From Gemmataceae bacterium (GTDB lineage: Bacteria > Planctomycetota > Planctomycetia > Gemmatales > Gemmataceae), in contig SIAJ01000024.1 of assembly GCA_009691845.1 (NCBI GenBank), positions 1 to 60,786 of the forward strand: a stretch of 60,786 bases of DNA, given 5' to 3'. A program made the position numbers and the translations under genes. Below are positions 51,357-60,463 of this stretch, piece by piece (positions within the stretch are counted from its first letter, which is position 1; each line of letters begins with the position of its first letter). The notes beneath the pieces are model-generated. The model saw nothing but the letters and a program-made list of their open reading frames with translations. It was not told where the DNA came from and ran no database searches.

Positions 51357-52874
51357 GTGCGTCCCACGCTGCCGCTCTTGCTTCTCTTCGCATCCGCGTT
51401 GCCGGCCCTGGCCCAGTTGCCTGCCGATGGCCGCACATCCTACGCTCGCGACGATCGTATCCGCATTCCGTTCGAACTTCGCACCGGTGGCCCAGCAACC
51501 AGGGTTGTTCTCTATTACAGCTTTGACGGTGGTGCCTGGCAGGAACACGACTCGGCTCGCCCCGGCCAAAAACGCGAGTTCCTGTTCCGTGCCGATCGCG
51601 ACGGACCATACTCCTTCGCCACCATGACGCACTTTTCTGATGGAACCTCGGACCCCGCTCGTAAGGATCAACTCACCGAACAGCGCCGGGTGGTGATCGA
51701 CAAGACCCCACCCAGAGTGTTGTCACTCCGTCCGAGCCTTTCGGCTGACGGTGCTCCGGGCATCGAGTGGGACGCGACGGACGACAACATGGATCCGAAG
51801 GGGATTAAACTCGAATTCAAGTGGCCAGAGATGAGTCGGTTTGAAACGATCGACCGAAATGTCCCCTTTGGGCCACGCGATAGCCGGCACTGGCAGATGA
51901 AGACCAACGATCGGATGCAGGTTCGCATCGTGGCCACCGATCGTGCGGGCAATCGCACGGAGTCCGACGCGGTTTACGTTTCGGCCAAGGATGCCGAGAA
52001 ATCCGGCGAGTTCGTTCCGAAAAGACCTTCGGCCAATGGAGCGAGCAACTCGGTCGAGAAAGACGTGATGCCGGCAGCAGGTACGCGAGCATCCCAGCCC
52101 GCGCTGCATTATGTGAACACGAAATCCGTCAGCCTGAATGTGAATGCGACCGTCGGTCCCTCGGGCCTGACGCGTTCGTTCCTGTATGCCGCAGACGAGA
52201 AGCTGGCTTGGGCCAAGGTGAAGGAAGATGGCCCGAAGGCTGCCCCGCCCGTGACGGCTCCGGACAAGCCACGCCTGGTACCGTTGAATTTTGTCTACGA
52301 GGCAAAAGATGACGGGCTGTTCAATTTCATCTTCATCGTTGAGAACCATCGTGGCCCAAGTCGCCGCGTCCCGAAGACCGGTGAGGCGAGCGATGTCCAG
52401 GTGATGGTCGACACGACCAAGCCCGTTGTTGAGATCCTGAGCACCCGCGTTGCCTCGAATGGTGATCGCGGAGCGGTGGTCGATATTCGCTGGAAAGCGA
52501 CCGACGCGAACATTGCACCGGTTCCGATCAAGCTGGAATACCAAGCCATCCGGAACGATCGCCCCGGCGAACCGAACGAGTGGAAGGCCATCACGCCCGA
52601 CTGGATTGACAACACCGGGCAACACACTTGGTCGGCACCGACCGGCGAGGCCTACGAGTTCTTGATTCGAGTCACTTGCAAGGACCGGGCCGGCAACGAG
52701 GCCAAGGCCGAATCCGTGAAGCCGGTGAACACGGACCTCGCACTGCCGGGTGTCGAAGGCGTCGATGTCGTTCCAGGTCGGGGCGGAGTGAGCGGAGTGG
52801 GCGGCGGGTCTGTCCCAGGCATTTCCGGAATCGATATCGGTGGCTCGGCCCCGTCGCCGATGAAGCGGCCGTAA
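51357..52874 (+). CDS. secreted protein with Ig-like repeats
   Basis: 505 residues from GTG at 51357, chosen for AGGAGG 6 nt upstream and the signal peptide that follows (L-P-L-L-L-L-F-A-S-A-L-P-A-L-A-Q). The body has at least three similar beta-sandwich-like units. They are marked by I-D-K-T-P-P-R-V-L, then V-D-T-T-K-P-V-V-E-I-L, and repeated W-x-A-T-D and D-R-A-G-N motifs, as in bacterial Ig-like domains. The C-terminus is Gly/Val-rich (G-R-G-G-V-S-G-V-G-G-G). Probably extracellular, perhaps adhesive. The longer frame from 51021 includes the toxin remnant and is rejected. Confidence 0.78.
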   Translation: MRPTLPLLLLFASALPALAQLPADGRTSYARDDRIRIPFELRTGGPATRVVLYYSFDGGAWQEHDSARPGQKREFLFRADRDGPYSFATMTHFSDGTSDPARKDQLTEQRRVVIDKTPPRVLSLRPSLSADGAPGIEWDATDDNMDPKGIKLEFKWPEMSRFETIDRNVPFGPRDSRHWQMKTNDRMQVRIVATDRAGNRTESDAVYVSAKDAEKSGEFVPKRPSANGASNSVEKDVMPAAGTRASQPALHYVNTKSVSLNVNATVGPSGLTRSFLYAADEKLAWAKVKEDGPKAAPPVTAPDKPRLVPLNFVYEAKDDGLFNFIFIVENHRGPSRRVPKTGEASDVQVMVDTTKPVVEILSTRVASNGDRGAVVDIRWKATDANIAPVPIKLEYQAIRNDRPGEPNEWKAITPDWIDNTGQHTWSAPTGEAYEFLIRVTCKDRAGNEAKAESVKPVNTDLALPGVEGVDVVPGRGGVSGVGGGSVPGISGIDIGGSAPSPMKRP

Positions 52875-52877
52875 GTA

Positions 52878-52900
52878 GTCGGCACACTCCGTGTGCCGAC
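52878..52900 (+). terminator. hairpin after the Ig-like gene
   Basis: GTCGGCACAC pairs with GTGTGCCGAC across a 3-nt loop, 3 nt after the stop codon. It is followed by GCCTTCTCTT, not a full T-tract. Position suggests a terminator or mRNA 3' stabiliser. Confidence 0.6.
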
Positions 52901-52979
52901 GCCTTCTCTTGCCTCCCACTGTCTCGCTCGTATGACACTTCCTTGAATCGTCGTACCGCTTCCTGCGTCTAGCATTGCC

Positions 52980-53486
52980 ATGCGACTTGCTCTTCTCGCT
53001 TTCGTCATTCTCTCGGGCGTTGCCACGCCTGTGTTTGCCCACAAGCTGATCGTTGATCCTCGAATCAAGGGTGATCGCCTCCATGTCGAGGCGTTCTACG
53101 AGGACGATACGCCCGCTCAGCAAGCGAGGATCACGGTACTTAACGGCGACACGGTCATTGCGGAGGGCCGCACCGACGAGAAGGGTGTATGGTCGATAGC
53201 AAAGCCAATGCCTGGAACGTATCTCGTGAAGGCCGAAAGCCTGGGACACGCGGCGAAGGAGACGCTTGTGATTGCAGAGTCAAAGAGCAGGGCCGAGAAC
53301 TCCGTGGGTGGTAGCCCTCTCACGGTCGTCGACAATTCAGATTCGCTGGCCGACGAAGAACGTGCCGCGAAAACGCGTACGCCCTGGAATCGGATCGGCC
53401 TTGGGCTTGGTTTGATAATTGGCGTGACTTTGATGAGTCTGATATTTCGCAAATCGCGTCCGACGAAGTCCACGCAATCCGAGTAA
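52980..53486 (+). CDS. secreted, C-terminally anchored protein with a Cna B-like domain
   Basis: 168 residues. A signal peptide (1-20, ending V-F-A) precedes a small beta domain. It contains D-E-K-G-V-W-S-I and P-G-T-Y-L-V-K-A, the pattern of carboxypeptidase regulatory-like or DUF4198-type domains. One membrane segment near the end (about 136-156) is followed by a basic tail (R-K-S-R-P-T-K), giving a type I topology. DUF4198 relatives are often near metal transporters; here the next gene encodes a ferric-type binding protein on the other strand. The link is only suggestive. Confidence 0.7.
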   Translation: MRLALLAFVILSGVATPVFAHKLIVDPRIKGDRLHVEAFYEDDTPAQQARITVLNGDTVIAEGRTDEKGVWSIAKPMPGTYLVKAESLGHAAKETLVIAESKSRAENSVGGSPLTVVDNSDSLADEERAAKTRTPWNRIGLGLGLIIGVTLMSLIFRKSRPTKSTQSE

Positions 53487-53501
53487 AAGCATTCCAAAAA
53501 C

Positions 53502-53532
53502 AAAGGCCCAGGGATGGCAGTCCCGGGGCTTT
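53502..53532. terminator. hairpin between convergent genes
   Basis: AAAGGCCCAGGGA and TCCCGGGGCTTT pair with one mismatch and one bulge around a 6-nt loop, between the stops at 53486 and 53532. It is suited to end transcripts from both sides. Confidence 0.6.
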
Positions 53533-54560
53533 CATCGCGCGTACTGATCCCGCAAGAATGCATGCGTTACTTCCCACAAGTCCGCCGCGTTTTCAAAATC
53601 CACCGCCATCGGCTTCACCTGGCTTGGCGTGAGTAGGGCGGGCGGCAGCTTGGCCGAGACCTTCGGATTCAGCGGAATCTGGAAGCCGCCCCCTTCCGCG
53701 AGTCGCGCTTCCGTTTCTTCACGAAGCAAATAGTCGATCAGTCTCCTCGCGGCATCCGGATTTGGACTTCCCTTCACCAGGGCAAGCGTGTTGGGAATAT
53801 ACAGCGTGCCCAGCCGAGGGTGCAGGGCATGGCCGGCCCGATCCGGGAAGATGATTGCGACCGGTTTGCCATCGTTTAATTCGATGAGGGCATCGTCCGT
53901 GTCGGTCATGCCAATCGAAAAGTCTCCGCGAGCGACCCCCTGGGCGACTTGTTTATTTCCAGGTAGAAGCGTGATGCCGTTCGCGTTCAATCCACGATAG
54001 AAGCGATCCGCGGCATCGGTGCCCAAGACTTCGAACAAGCACGCGGCATGGGTCGCGGTCGTGCCGAACTGCGGCTTGGCCATCGCCAGCTTTCCCTTCC
54101 ACTTCGGATCAGTCAGATCGAGAATGGACACGGGCCGTTCGGCCTCGGTCGGCAATAACTTCGTGTTAACGATTAGCACGCGGGCTCGGGAAGCGAACGC
54201 TTGCCACAGGCGAGATTGTGGCCGAGTCCATACTGGAAACGGGCTCGCGTTTGGCGATTCATACGGTTCGTAGACCCCTTGCCGTGCCAGGCGAATCGTG
54301 CCGAGGATTTCGTTGTTCCAGTGAACGTCGCATCGCGGCCGTTCGTTTTCGCGCTCCAGTTCGGCTGCCAGGCTGACGGACTTGTTCGCCTCGGTATCAA
54401 ATTTCGTCGATACCTTGAGTTTGGTGTCCAACTCAAAATCAGCGAAGAGCCCCTCCGCGAATTCGCGATCCTGGGCGCAGTACACGACCACGCGCTGTTC
54501 GGACTTGCGACAGCCAGCGATGGCGACGAACGCGAACAGAATCAAAAAGAGGTTACGCAT
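53532..54560 (-). CDS. ferric-iron-type extracellular solute-binding lipoprotein
   Basis: 342 residues from ATG at 54560, where a lipobox leader begins (V-A-I-A-G-C). The body resembles iron(III) binding proteins of the FutA/FbpA group: V-V-V-Y-C-A-Q-D-R-E-F-A at the start, F-D-T-E-A-N-K-S-V-S-L, D-V-H-W-N-N-E, L-T-D-P-K-W-K-G-K-L-A-M, and a late Y-I-P-N-T-L-A-L-V-K-G. The tyrosines of classical iron sites are not all clear, so another ligand is possible. No permease or ATPase gene is adjacent. An orphan binding protein serving a transporter elsewhere is likely. Confidence 0.78.
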   Translation of the reverse strand: MRNLFLILFAFVAIAGCRKSEQRVVVYCAQDREFAEGLFADFELDTKLKVSTKFDTEANKSVSLAAELERENERPRCDVHWNNEILGTIRLARQGVYEPYESPNASPFPVWTRPQSRLWQAFASRARVLIVNTKLLPTEAERPVSILDLTDPKWKGKLAMAKPQFGTTATHAACLFEVLGTDAADRFYRGLNANGITLLPGNKQVAQGVARGDFSIGMTDTDDALIELNDGKPVAIIFPDRAGHALHPRLGTLYIPNTLALVKGSPNPDAARRLIDYLLREETEARLAEGGGFQIPLNPKVSAKLPPALLTPSQVKPMAVDFENAADLWEVTHAFLRDQYAR

Positions 54561-54613
54561 AAAGTGGTTCTCGACTGCCGCCAATGCTCGAAATTGATGG
54601 GATTCTAACACTC

Positions 54614-54688
54614 ATCTTCACTGATCTGCGCTAATCGAAGGCAATGCCATTCAAGCGTCGTATTGAATTAGTGAAGATCAGTGAAGAT
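54614..54688. repeat. inverted repeat between 53532 and 54717 genes
   Basis: Arms 54614-54635 and 54667-54688 are complementary at 20 of 22 positions. The right arm also contains a tandem GTGAAGATCA. It ends 29 nt before the stop of the next gene on the same strand, where it may act as a terminator. Confidence 0.75.
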
Positions 54689-54716
54689 CAGCGTTAAGAA
54701 CTTCAAGTAGAGGAAT

Positions 54717-55988
54717 TCATTTCACCACGAGGAAGGTTGCCCGGCTGCAGGAGCGCGATCCATCGGCCTTCACTCCGACTGCGAATAAGGCGTGCAGCCC
54801 GCGTTCGAGTTTCATGCCATCCGCTATCCACGGAGCCTTCTCGGAAGTGCCGACAATCCTGTCGCCAGAATGAAACTCGATTTTCGTGAAGTCGCTCGGT
54901 GCGTCGGCGGAGAACTTGAGCGGTGTGTTCGATGCCGCGATGCCGCCGTAGCCCAACCCGCATTCCGGCCCGCCCCATTTGCCATCCTTCTTGCGATACT
55001 CGATGACCGGTGCAGTGAGTTTCACGACCGGCTTGTGAGTGTGATACGCTCGCCACATCCAGGCGGTGTAGCCATCCGGAAACCAAACTGGGTTCGTCAT
55101 CTCCTTCGCATCTCTGAACGGTGCGATTGAATTCCATTCGCCGACCGGATTGAAGTCGCCGACCCAGCCTTCTTCCTTCACCCACGGCTTGAGTTGGACG
55201 GGCTGACCGGCGGGAGGCGTTTCCTTCGGTAAGCGTGCCGCGATGCAACGATCGAGAAAGGACGCGAAAAAACTGAACTTCGAATAGATGCCGTGCGGGA
55301 AGCCGTACGTGTTCGCCCGGCACTTGAAATCTGGTGCCGGTGTGAGTTGCCCCTTCACCTTCGCAGCCCCGGCTTCGCGTTCTGCCTGGCGTTCCTTCTC
55401 GTCCTTGCCGGTAAATTCCCAGGCATAAGCAAACGGCACCTTGGCCGTGAGTTCAGGAACCTGGCTGACGCGATTCGGGAAACCGTCCGTCCAGGCGAGC
55501 ACGCGATCGGGGGCTCCTTTGAAAAGATCGTTACACAAGGTTGGCCCGTTCTGCATCAACCAGCCGACGATGGGTGCCTGCGTCAATTCCGGGTGCTTGG
55601 TCTCCTTCGCGGCCACCTCCAGATACTTCAACAGGAAGCTCATATTGCCGACCGGATGACCGAGTTTGTGCCGGCCATTGCGTTTGTCATTGTGCCCGAG
55701 ATCGTATTCGAATGGCCAGGGAACCGTGACCAGCGCGAATTGCCACAGGTCGGCAAGCTCACGCGGATCCTGGCTGTGAAACACGAAGCAGGCAAAGATG
55801 CCGCGAACGGTCTTCACGTCCTTTGGCAGATACAGGTGAATCTTGTCCTCGATCTTGCGGAAGTCCGACCAGACCGGTTTTTCGTCGAGGGTGTTGATGG
55901 GCAGCCAGCCGGGCGGGAAGTCCTTCTCGTCCGCGTGAACGGAGGCGACAAGGAACAATGCCAGGAGTAGGACAATGGCCAGACGCAT
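54717..55988 (-). CDS. secreted alpha/beta-hydrolase-like protein of unknown function
   Basis: 423 residues from ATG at 55988, where a signal peptide begins (M-R-L-A-I-V-L-L-L-A-L-F-L-V-A-S-V-H-A). The first 200 residues resemble an alpha/beta hydrolase layout: I-F-A-C-F-V-F-H-S, then I-V-G-W-L-M-Q-N-G-P-T-L, then D-R-V-L-A-W-T-D-G-F-P. The G-x-S-x-G elbow of such enzymes reads G-W-L-M-Q-N-G, so a Ser nucleophile is not obvious. The last 90 residues look like an Ig-like domain (F-S-A-D-A-P-S-D-F-T-K-I-E-F-H). It could be a non-catalytic relative. The function is unknown. Confidence 0.65.
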   Translation of the reverse strand: MRLAIVLLLALFLVASVHADEKDFPPGWLPINTLDEKPVWSDFRKIEDKIHLYLPKDVKTVRGIFACFVFHSQDPRELADLWQFALVTVPWPFEYDLGHNDKRNGRHKLGHPVGNMSFLLKYLEVAAKETKHPELTQAPIVGWLMQNGPTLCNDLFKGAPDRVLAWTDGFPNRVSQVPELTAKVPFAYAWEFTGKDEKERQAEREAGAAKVKGQLTPAPDFKCRANTYGFPHGIYSKFSFFASFLDRCIAARLPKETPPAGQPVQLKPWVKEEGWVGDFNPVGEWNSIAPFRDAKEMTNPVWFPDGYTAWMWRAYHTHKPVVKLTAPVIEYRKKDGKWGGPECGLGYGGIAASNTPLKFSADAPSDFTKIEFHSGDRIVGTSEKAPWIADGMKLERGLHALFAVGVKADGSRSCSRATFLVVK

Positions 55989-56047
55989 GAGGTATTCTCG
56001 TGGAGTAGGAGGCCCGCCCAAGGGTGCTTGTTTTCTAGGATCATCAC

Positions 56048-56109
56048 CCTCGCTTCGCTTCGGGCGCCGCAGAAATGGCACTGGCAGCGGAGCCCGAAGC
56101 GGAGCGAGG
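56048..56109. repeat. inverted repeat upstream of the hydrolase-like gene
   Basis: Arms 56048-56065 and 56092-56109 match at 17 of 18 positions around a 26-nt loop. The arm CCTCGCTTCGCTTCGGGC resembles, but is not the same as, the cores at 110 and 6116. It lies between two genes on the minus strand, 10 nt from the DUF1552 stop. Confidence 0.75.
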
Positions 56110-56119
56110 CGGAGACTAA

Positions 56120-57490
56120 CTACGAAACCACCAACTCACTCAGCGGGCCGGTCATGTCGAGATCGCGGAGTCCGGTGTCCAACATGCCGAACTTGTCGTT
56201 CGGCTTGCCTGCGGCACGGAGGAACGATCGATACAGGTTGCCGATCGTGCGATGCCCTTTCGCCTGATATTTCGGGAACTCCAAGAATCGCCCGCCTGCG
56301 TTCAGCTTTCCGCCGAGGTTGCCCAGCAACACCACGGGCCATTCTTTCAGGTTCGGATGATGGCCTTCGCCGGAGTCCGATAGATAAACGATCAACGTGT
56401 TGTCGAGCACGCTGCCGCTGCCTTCCGGAGCGGCTTTGAGTTTCTCTGCCAGGCGAGCGATGAGCTTGGCGTGGAATTGACGAATGATGACGCGCAGATC
56501 CGCCCACGTGCGTCCAATGTGCCCGCCGCCGTGGCCGATGCCGTGCCCGTCAATCGGAATGCCGAGGCCGGTGAATGTGATGTAATGCTGGCCGCCGCCA
56601 CCCGATGTGAGTGTCACGACGTTCGTCAGCCCGGCAATCAGAGCAGCGGCCGCAAGATCGAACTGTCCTTCCAGGCGGTCCGTCTCGACCGGGCTACTGA
56701 ATTTATTCGATTTCGGTGCATGTTTCCTCAGTGAATCCTTGATGCCATCGATTTTCACTTGCCTATCGCGGAGCGACTCGAACGCTTCAAGATAGTTGTC
56801 GAGCTTTTCCTTCTCCGGACCGGCCAGGGCGTTGCGAGTGCGCTTCACGTCGTCGGCCATGTAGTCGAGCAAGTTGGACTTCAGGTCGAAACCCTGCCGG
56901 TTATCGCCACCGGCCACGCTCCCGAACAATGCCTTGTACGCGAGTTCCGGCCTGCAATGAATGGGGGCCGGCTTGCTCGGCCCAACGGCGGATAGGCTGT
57001 AGTGCACCGTCGTTTCCGGGCGGCTGTGGATACCAAGCCCGATGTGCGGCACGACACTCGGCAAGGCATCGGCCAGGGCCAGATCGACCGTTTGGGCCAT
57101 GGCCCCCTTGCTGCCGGGGAAACATCCGAGTGCCCCGTAGTTCGTGGAATGCCCGCCGGTTCCGCCTTCGGACACGCGGCCCGACAGGCCCTGGATAATC
57201 GTCAAGCGATCCTTGAACGGGGCTAGGGCGGCGATGGCTTCGGGCAGTTCGTACTTGGCTAGTGATTCGTCGATGAGTTTGTCCGAACCGTTCTTTGGCC
57301 GATTTAGGCCGGTTGGCTGAACGTGCGAAGGAATCAGTCCGTTCGACTCAATTACGAACACGACGCGCTTGGGCGTGGCTTTGGCATCGCCTGCCGCATG
57401 GGCACGAAGCTGGGTCAGAATCGGAGCCAATACCGTGGCCGATGCTCCGAGTGAGACCCCCTTCATAAACGTTCGTCGGTCGGCAGTCAT
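56120..57490 (-). CDS. DUF1552 family secreted protein, twin-arginine leader
   Basis: 456 residues. The leader D-R-R-T-F-M-K-G-V-S-L-G-A-S-A is a Tat-type signal. The body opens with R-V-V-F-V-I-E-S-N-G-L-I-P and later has S-E-G-G-T-G-G-H-S-T-N, L-T-S-G-G-G-G-Q-H-Y-I, and L-S-D-S-G-E-G-H-H-P. These match, from memory, DUF1552 proteins, which are relatives of DUF1501 and the alkaline phosphatase superfamily. DUF1552 genes usually sit beside DUF1592-type genes, as here, with a 9-nt gap. The pair is typical of planctomycetes and probably acts together in the periplasm. The reaction is unknown. Confidence 0.88.
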   Translation of the reverse strand: MTADRRTFMKGVSLGASATVLAPILTQLRAHAAGDAKATPKRVVFVIESNGLIPSHVQPTGLNRPKNGSDKLIDESLAKYELPEAIAALAPFKDRLTIIQGLSGRVSEGGTGGHSTNYGALGCFPGSKGAMAQTVDLALADALPSVVPHIGLGIHSRPETTVHYSLSAVGPSKPAPIHCRPELAYKALFGSVAGGDNRQGFDLKSNLLDYMADDVKRTRNALAGPEKEKLDNYLEAFESLRDRQVKIDGIKDSLRKHAPKSNKFSSPVETDRLEGQFDLAAAALIAGLTNVVTLTSGGGGQHYITFTGLGIPIDGHGIGHGGGHIGRTWADLRVIIRQFHAKLIARLAEKLKAAPEGSGSVLDNTLIVYLSDSGEGHHPNLKEWPVVLLGNLGGKLNAGGRFLEFPKYQAKGHRTIGNLYRSFLRAAGKPNDKFGMLDTGLRDLDMTGPLSELVVS

Positions 57491-57499
57491 GGTCTTTTC

Positions 57500-59560
57500 C
57501 TAGGGCTTGCGGTAGAGAAACGAATCGGAGGTCAGCAGCGATGCCACCAGCGTCTTGAAGCTTCCGCCACTTTTCACGTAGGCCTGATCGGCATCTTGCA
57601 AGGTCTTGGCGTCGCCCGGCATTTCGTTGCGGCCAAGGAAAAAACGGAACGCATGGCGAACGAACACCTGGCGAACGCGTTCGGACTCGGCAAGCTTCTT
57701 GGCGAATTCGACGGGATTCTGGACCGGCCCATCCAGCTTCGCTTCGCCGCTTTGTGAGATCAGGCCCGTGGTATCGAGCTTGGCTTCGTGAAGAACATTT
57801 CCCATTAGCCGGCCCTTCTTGTCCACGTTCTTGGCCGTCGCCTCGCGATCGAGGACGAGTTCGGAAAGTCGAAAACGCCCGTAATGGTCGTACTGCTCGA
57901 AGGGCAATCCCAAATCGTCCATGCGTTGATGGCACTTCCAGCAACTGACGGCCCGAGTCACCGAACCGACGCGATCGCGGATAGTGCGATGCGGATCGTC
58001 CGGCACCTGAGCGGCCACGCCGATGGGCACATCCGGAATAAAGCCACCCAGCAGCCGTTCGCGAATCCATTTGCCTCGCCGCACAGGATCGTTGTCGAAG
58101 TTCGTGGAATGCGCGACCAGCCAGCTTGGCTGAGTGAGAATCCCGGCCCGCTGGCCCGGCGACGTTTCCGCGGGTTGCACTTCTGGCCAGGATTCGAATC
58201 CGTATGCGGCCTCGGGTGGGCTCTGCCTTTTATTGTTGTGCGCGTTCTTGGTTTGGGCCGGTTTGGCAAGTTTCTTTTTTTCGTCGTAGGCGTAGTTCGC
58301 GTAGGTCTTCGTAGTTGTTAGAAGCTCCCGCAAAACGTTCGTGTCGCGATTCAGAATGTCTTGAACTAACCGGTCGGTGTCGGCAACCAGCACGCGCGGC
58401 TCGTGCATCAGGTCCTTGGCTCTGTCCTTGAACACATCGGTCGCCAGTTCGTATTCGAAATACTCGCGGAAGAACTTCATGAGGCGGGTGTTTCTTGCCT
58501 TCGGGTCGTCGAGCATTCGTCGCACTTGCGACTTCACCTCGTCGGGCGTACCGAGTTGCCCCTTGGTCGCGGCCAGATAGAGGCTGGATTCGCGTTGATC
58601 GGCCAACGCCAGGCTGATGGCCTGGGCAATTTCTTTTGGAGCGAGCAACCGCTGGCCCTTGCCTGCGGCACTTCCATGTTCAACCCGAAAGATCGAATCC
58701 GCCCGAAGTAAAATTGCGGTCAGGGTCGTCCGAACCGCGGACGGCCGATCCGCGACTTTCAGGTTTTTCTCATAAAGGGCCGCCAATCGTGCGAGTTCCT
58801 CATCGAGAGGATCGCGGGCGGTTGCCAGGCGAAACTGCGTGCGGAACGCCGTCTCGACTTGGGCTTTGGTCGGTGCCTCGTTCGCAAACAGCGGCTTGAA
58901 CTCACCAATGGTGTCGTTGGCCCATTTGGGTTTGCCATCTTCCAGCACGTAGGCGGTCTGTCGAGCCACGATGAGTTCCGCGTTGCGAATCAGAATCTCT
59001 GTGGCTGCCTCGTCCACGGACGATGTGGCCGAGTAATCCTTGAAGCCCCGTTCCCCGCTCGAAGCGAACGGCTGCGTGAGACCCTCCTGCCGGCCACGAT
59101 AGACATCTCGAACCAGCCCGAAGTAAGCTTCCGGCCGAAGCAGCCAAACTCGCCCGGCAGGGGGGTCTACTGCCCCGGCCGGCTTGCCGAAGAGTAACTC
59201 GTGCGGCACCAGGTTTCCGTGCTTCGGAGAAGAACCGCCTCCGAGCTTCAACCCGGCCGCCAGCCATTCGGTGACGGCCTTTGTTGAAAGCTCGGGCGGA
59301 CGCGGCTCTTTTTTCGGCGGCATTTCCCCGGATGTGATGCGTTCCAGCACCTGCGTCCAAATGGCCTTCTCGGTCGCCAGATCGCCCTTCAGAGCGGTCA
59401 ACGAGAGATCCCCGTCCTGCTTTTCTGAACCGTGACACTTCACACAATGTGCTTTCAGAAACGGCAAGACTTGCGTGCGATACTCGTCCGCGGCACGGAT
59501 CGTACCGACCTGTAGGTTCAGAAGCATCCACCCGGCCACGATGATCGCAGATCGCGACAT
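57500..59560 (-). CDS. DUF1592/DUF1588/DUF1585 secreted protein with planctomycete cytochrome c motif
   Basis: 686 residues from ATG at 59560, with GGAG upstream (GTG at 59563 is adjacent). A signal peptide (1-23) is followed by a haem motif C39-V-K-C42-H, typical of planctomycete cytochrome C (PSCyt1) domains. A DUF1587/1592-like helical region follows (I-L-L-R-A-D-S-I-F-R-V-E-H near 285), then a DUF1588 region (R-R-G-K-W-I-R-E-R-L-L-G, 495-506) with a second motif C540-W-K-C543-H. It ends with DUF1585 (S-G-G-S-F-K-T-L-V). It is probably a periplasmic dihaem protein working with the DUF1552 product encoded 9 nt downstream. Confidence 0.9.
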   Translation of the reverse strand: MSRSAIIVAGWMLLNLQVGTIRAADEYRTQVLPFLKAHCVKCHGSEKQDGDLSLTALKGDLATEKAIWTQVLERITSGEMPPKKEPRPPELSTKAVTEWLAAGLKLGGGSSPKHGNLVPHELLFGKPAGAVDPPAGRVWLLRPEAYFGLVRDVYRGRQEGLTQPFASSGERGFKDYSATSSVDEAATEILIRNAELIVARQTAYVLEDGKPKWANDTIGEFKPLFANEAPTKAQVETAFRTQFRLATARDPLDEELARLAALYEKNLKVADRPSAVRTTLTAILLRADSIFRVEHGSAAGKGQRLLAPKEIAQAISLALADQRESSLYLAATKGQLGTPDEVKSQVRRMLDDPKARNTRLMKFFREYFEYELATDVFKDRAKDLMHEPRVLVADTDRLVQDILNRDTNVLRELLTTTKTYANYAYDEKKKLAKPAQTKNAHNNKRQSPPEAAYGFESWPEVQPAETSPGQRAGILTQPSWLVAHSTNFDNDPVRRGKWIRERLLGGFIPDVPIGVAAQVPDDPHRTIRDRVGSVTRAVSCWKCHQRMDDLGLPFEQYDHYGRFRLSELVLDREATAKNVDKKGRLMGNVLHEAKLDTTGLISQSGEAKLDGPVQNPVEFAKKLAESERVRQVFVRHAFRFFLGRNEMPGDAKTLQDADQAYVKSGGSFKTLVASLLTSDSFLYRKP

Positions 59561-59672
59561 CACTCACTCCTTGGATTTCTCCGACCTAACGGACAGGATA
59601 GCTGAAACTCCGATTCAGGAGAGGGGATGATTTAACCCCTTCGATATGCAAGAGTTTCGTCAACCTCGGCGA

Positions 59673-60455
59673 TCACCACAACGTATAACCGCCATCGATG
59701 ACCAGCGAGGCACCCGTCATGTACCGGGATGCATCCGAAGCGAGATAAACCGCCAGCGGGCCCAGGTCTTCCGGCTGGCCGAAGTTGCCCATTGGGATTT
59801 GCTTCAAGAACTCTTCGATCACTTCCGGATGCAGCGATTTCCAGCGCTGGTTCGGCTCGGTCATGAAGCCGCCTGGCAGGATCGCGTTCACCGTGATGCC
59901 GTACTGTGCCCAGTCGGCCGCGGTAGCACGGGTGAATTGCACGACGCCAGCTTTCGCGGTTTCATAGTGTCGGCCACCGATCTTCTTGCCGGCCACGAGC
60001 GCGTTGATCGACGCTACGTTGATGATGCGGCCGCCTTTACCTCGGGCGAGCATCGCCCCGCCCAGAATCTTCGTGCAGATGAACACGCTCGTGAGATTGA
60101 GGTCGATCAATTCGCGCCAGGTTTCGAGCGGCATCTCGGCCGTGGGAATGTTCTGCCGCCGGCCGCCGGCATTGTTGATGAGGATGTCGATCGGACCGAA
60201 CTCTTCGAGGGCCCTATTGCAAGCGGCCTCGCACTCGTCGGTCTTGCTGACGTCGGCCTGGATGATGAATGGAGATCGACCGAGCGCCTGAATGTCCGCA
60301 GAAGTTTTCGCCAGCGACTCGGCATCTCGACCAACGACGGCGATGTCCGCACCCGCTTCCGCACAAGCCAGGACCATCTCGCGGCCCAGGCCTCGGCTGC
60401 CTCCGGTGATGAACAGGCGTTTGCCGGTGAGGCGAAAGCGATCGAAGATGCTCAT
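59673..60455 (-). CDS. short-chain dehydrogenase/reductase (SDR)
   Basis: 260 residues from ATG at 60455. The cofactor motif is T-G-G-S-R-G-L-G (T-G-x-x-x-G-x-G), with I-N-N-A-G-G near residue 95. The catalytic Ser is in N-V-A-S-I-N-A, and the Y-x-x-x-K motif is H-Y-E-T-A-K. It ends in the usual L-A-S-D-A-S-R-Y-M-T-G-A-S-L-V-I-D-G-G. It resembles gluconate 5-dehydrogenase/FabG-like classical SDRs, so NAD(P)-dependent sugar acid or ketone reduction is likely. The specific substrate cannot be told. It follows the partial gene at 60464 by 8 nt, in the same direction. Confidence 0.9.
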   Translation of the reverse strand: MSIFDRFRLTGKRLFITGGSRGLGREMVLACAEAGADIAVVGRDAESLAKTSADIQALGRSPFIIQADVSKTDECEAACNRALEEFGPIDILINNAGGRRQNIPTAEMPLETWRELIDLNLTSVFICTKILGGAMLARGKGGRIINVASINALVAGKKIGGRHYETAKAGVVQFTRATAADWAQYGITVNAILPGGFMTEPNQRWKSLHPEVIEEFLKQIPMGNFGQPEDLGPLAVYLASDASRYMTGASLVIDGGYTLW

Positions 60456-60463
60456 TTCAAGTC

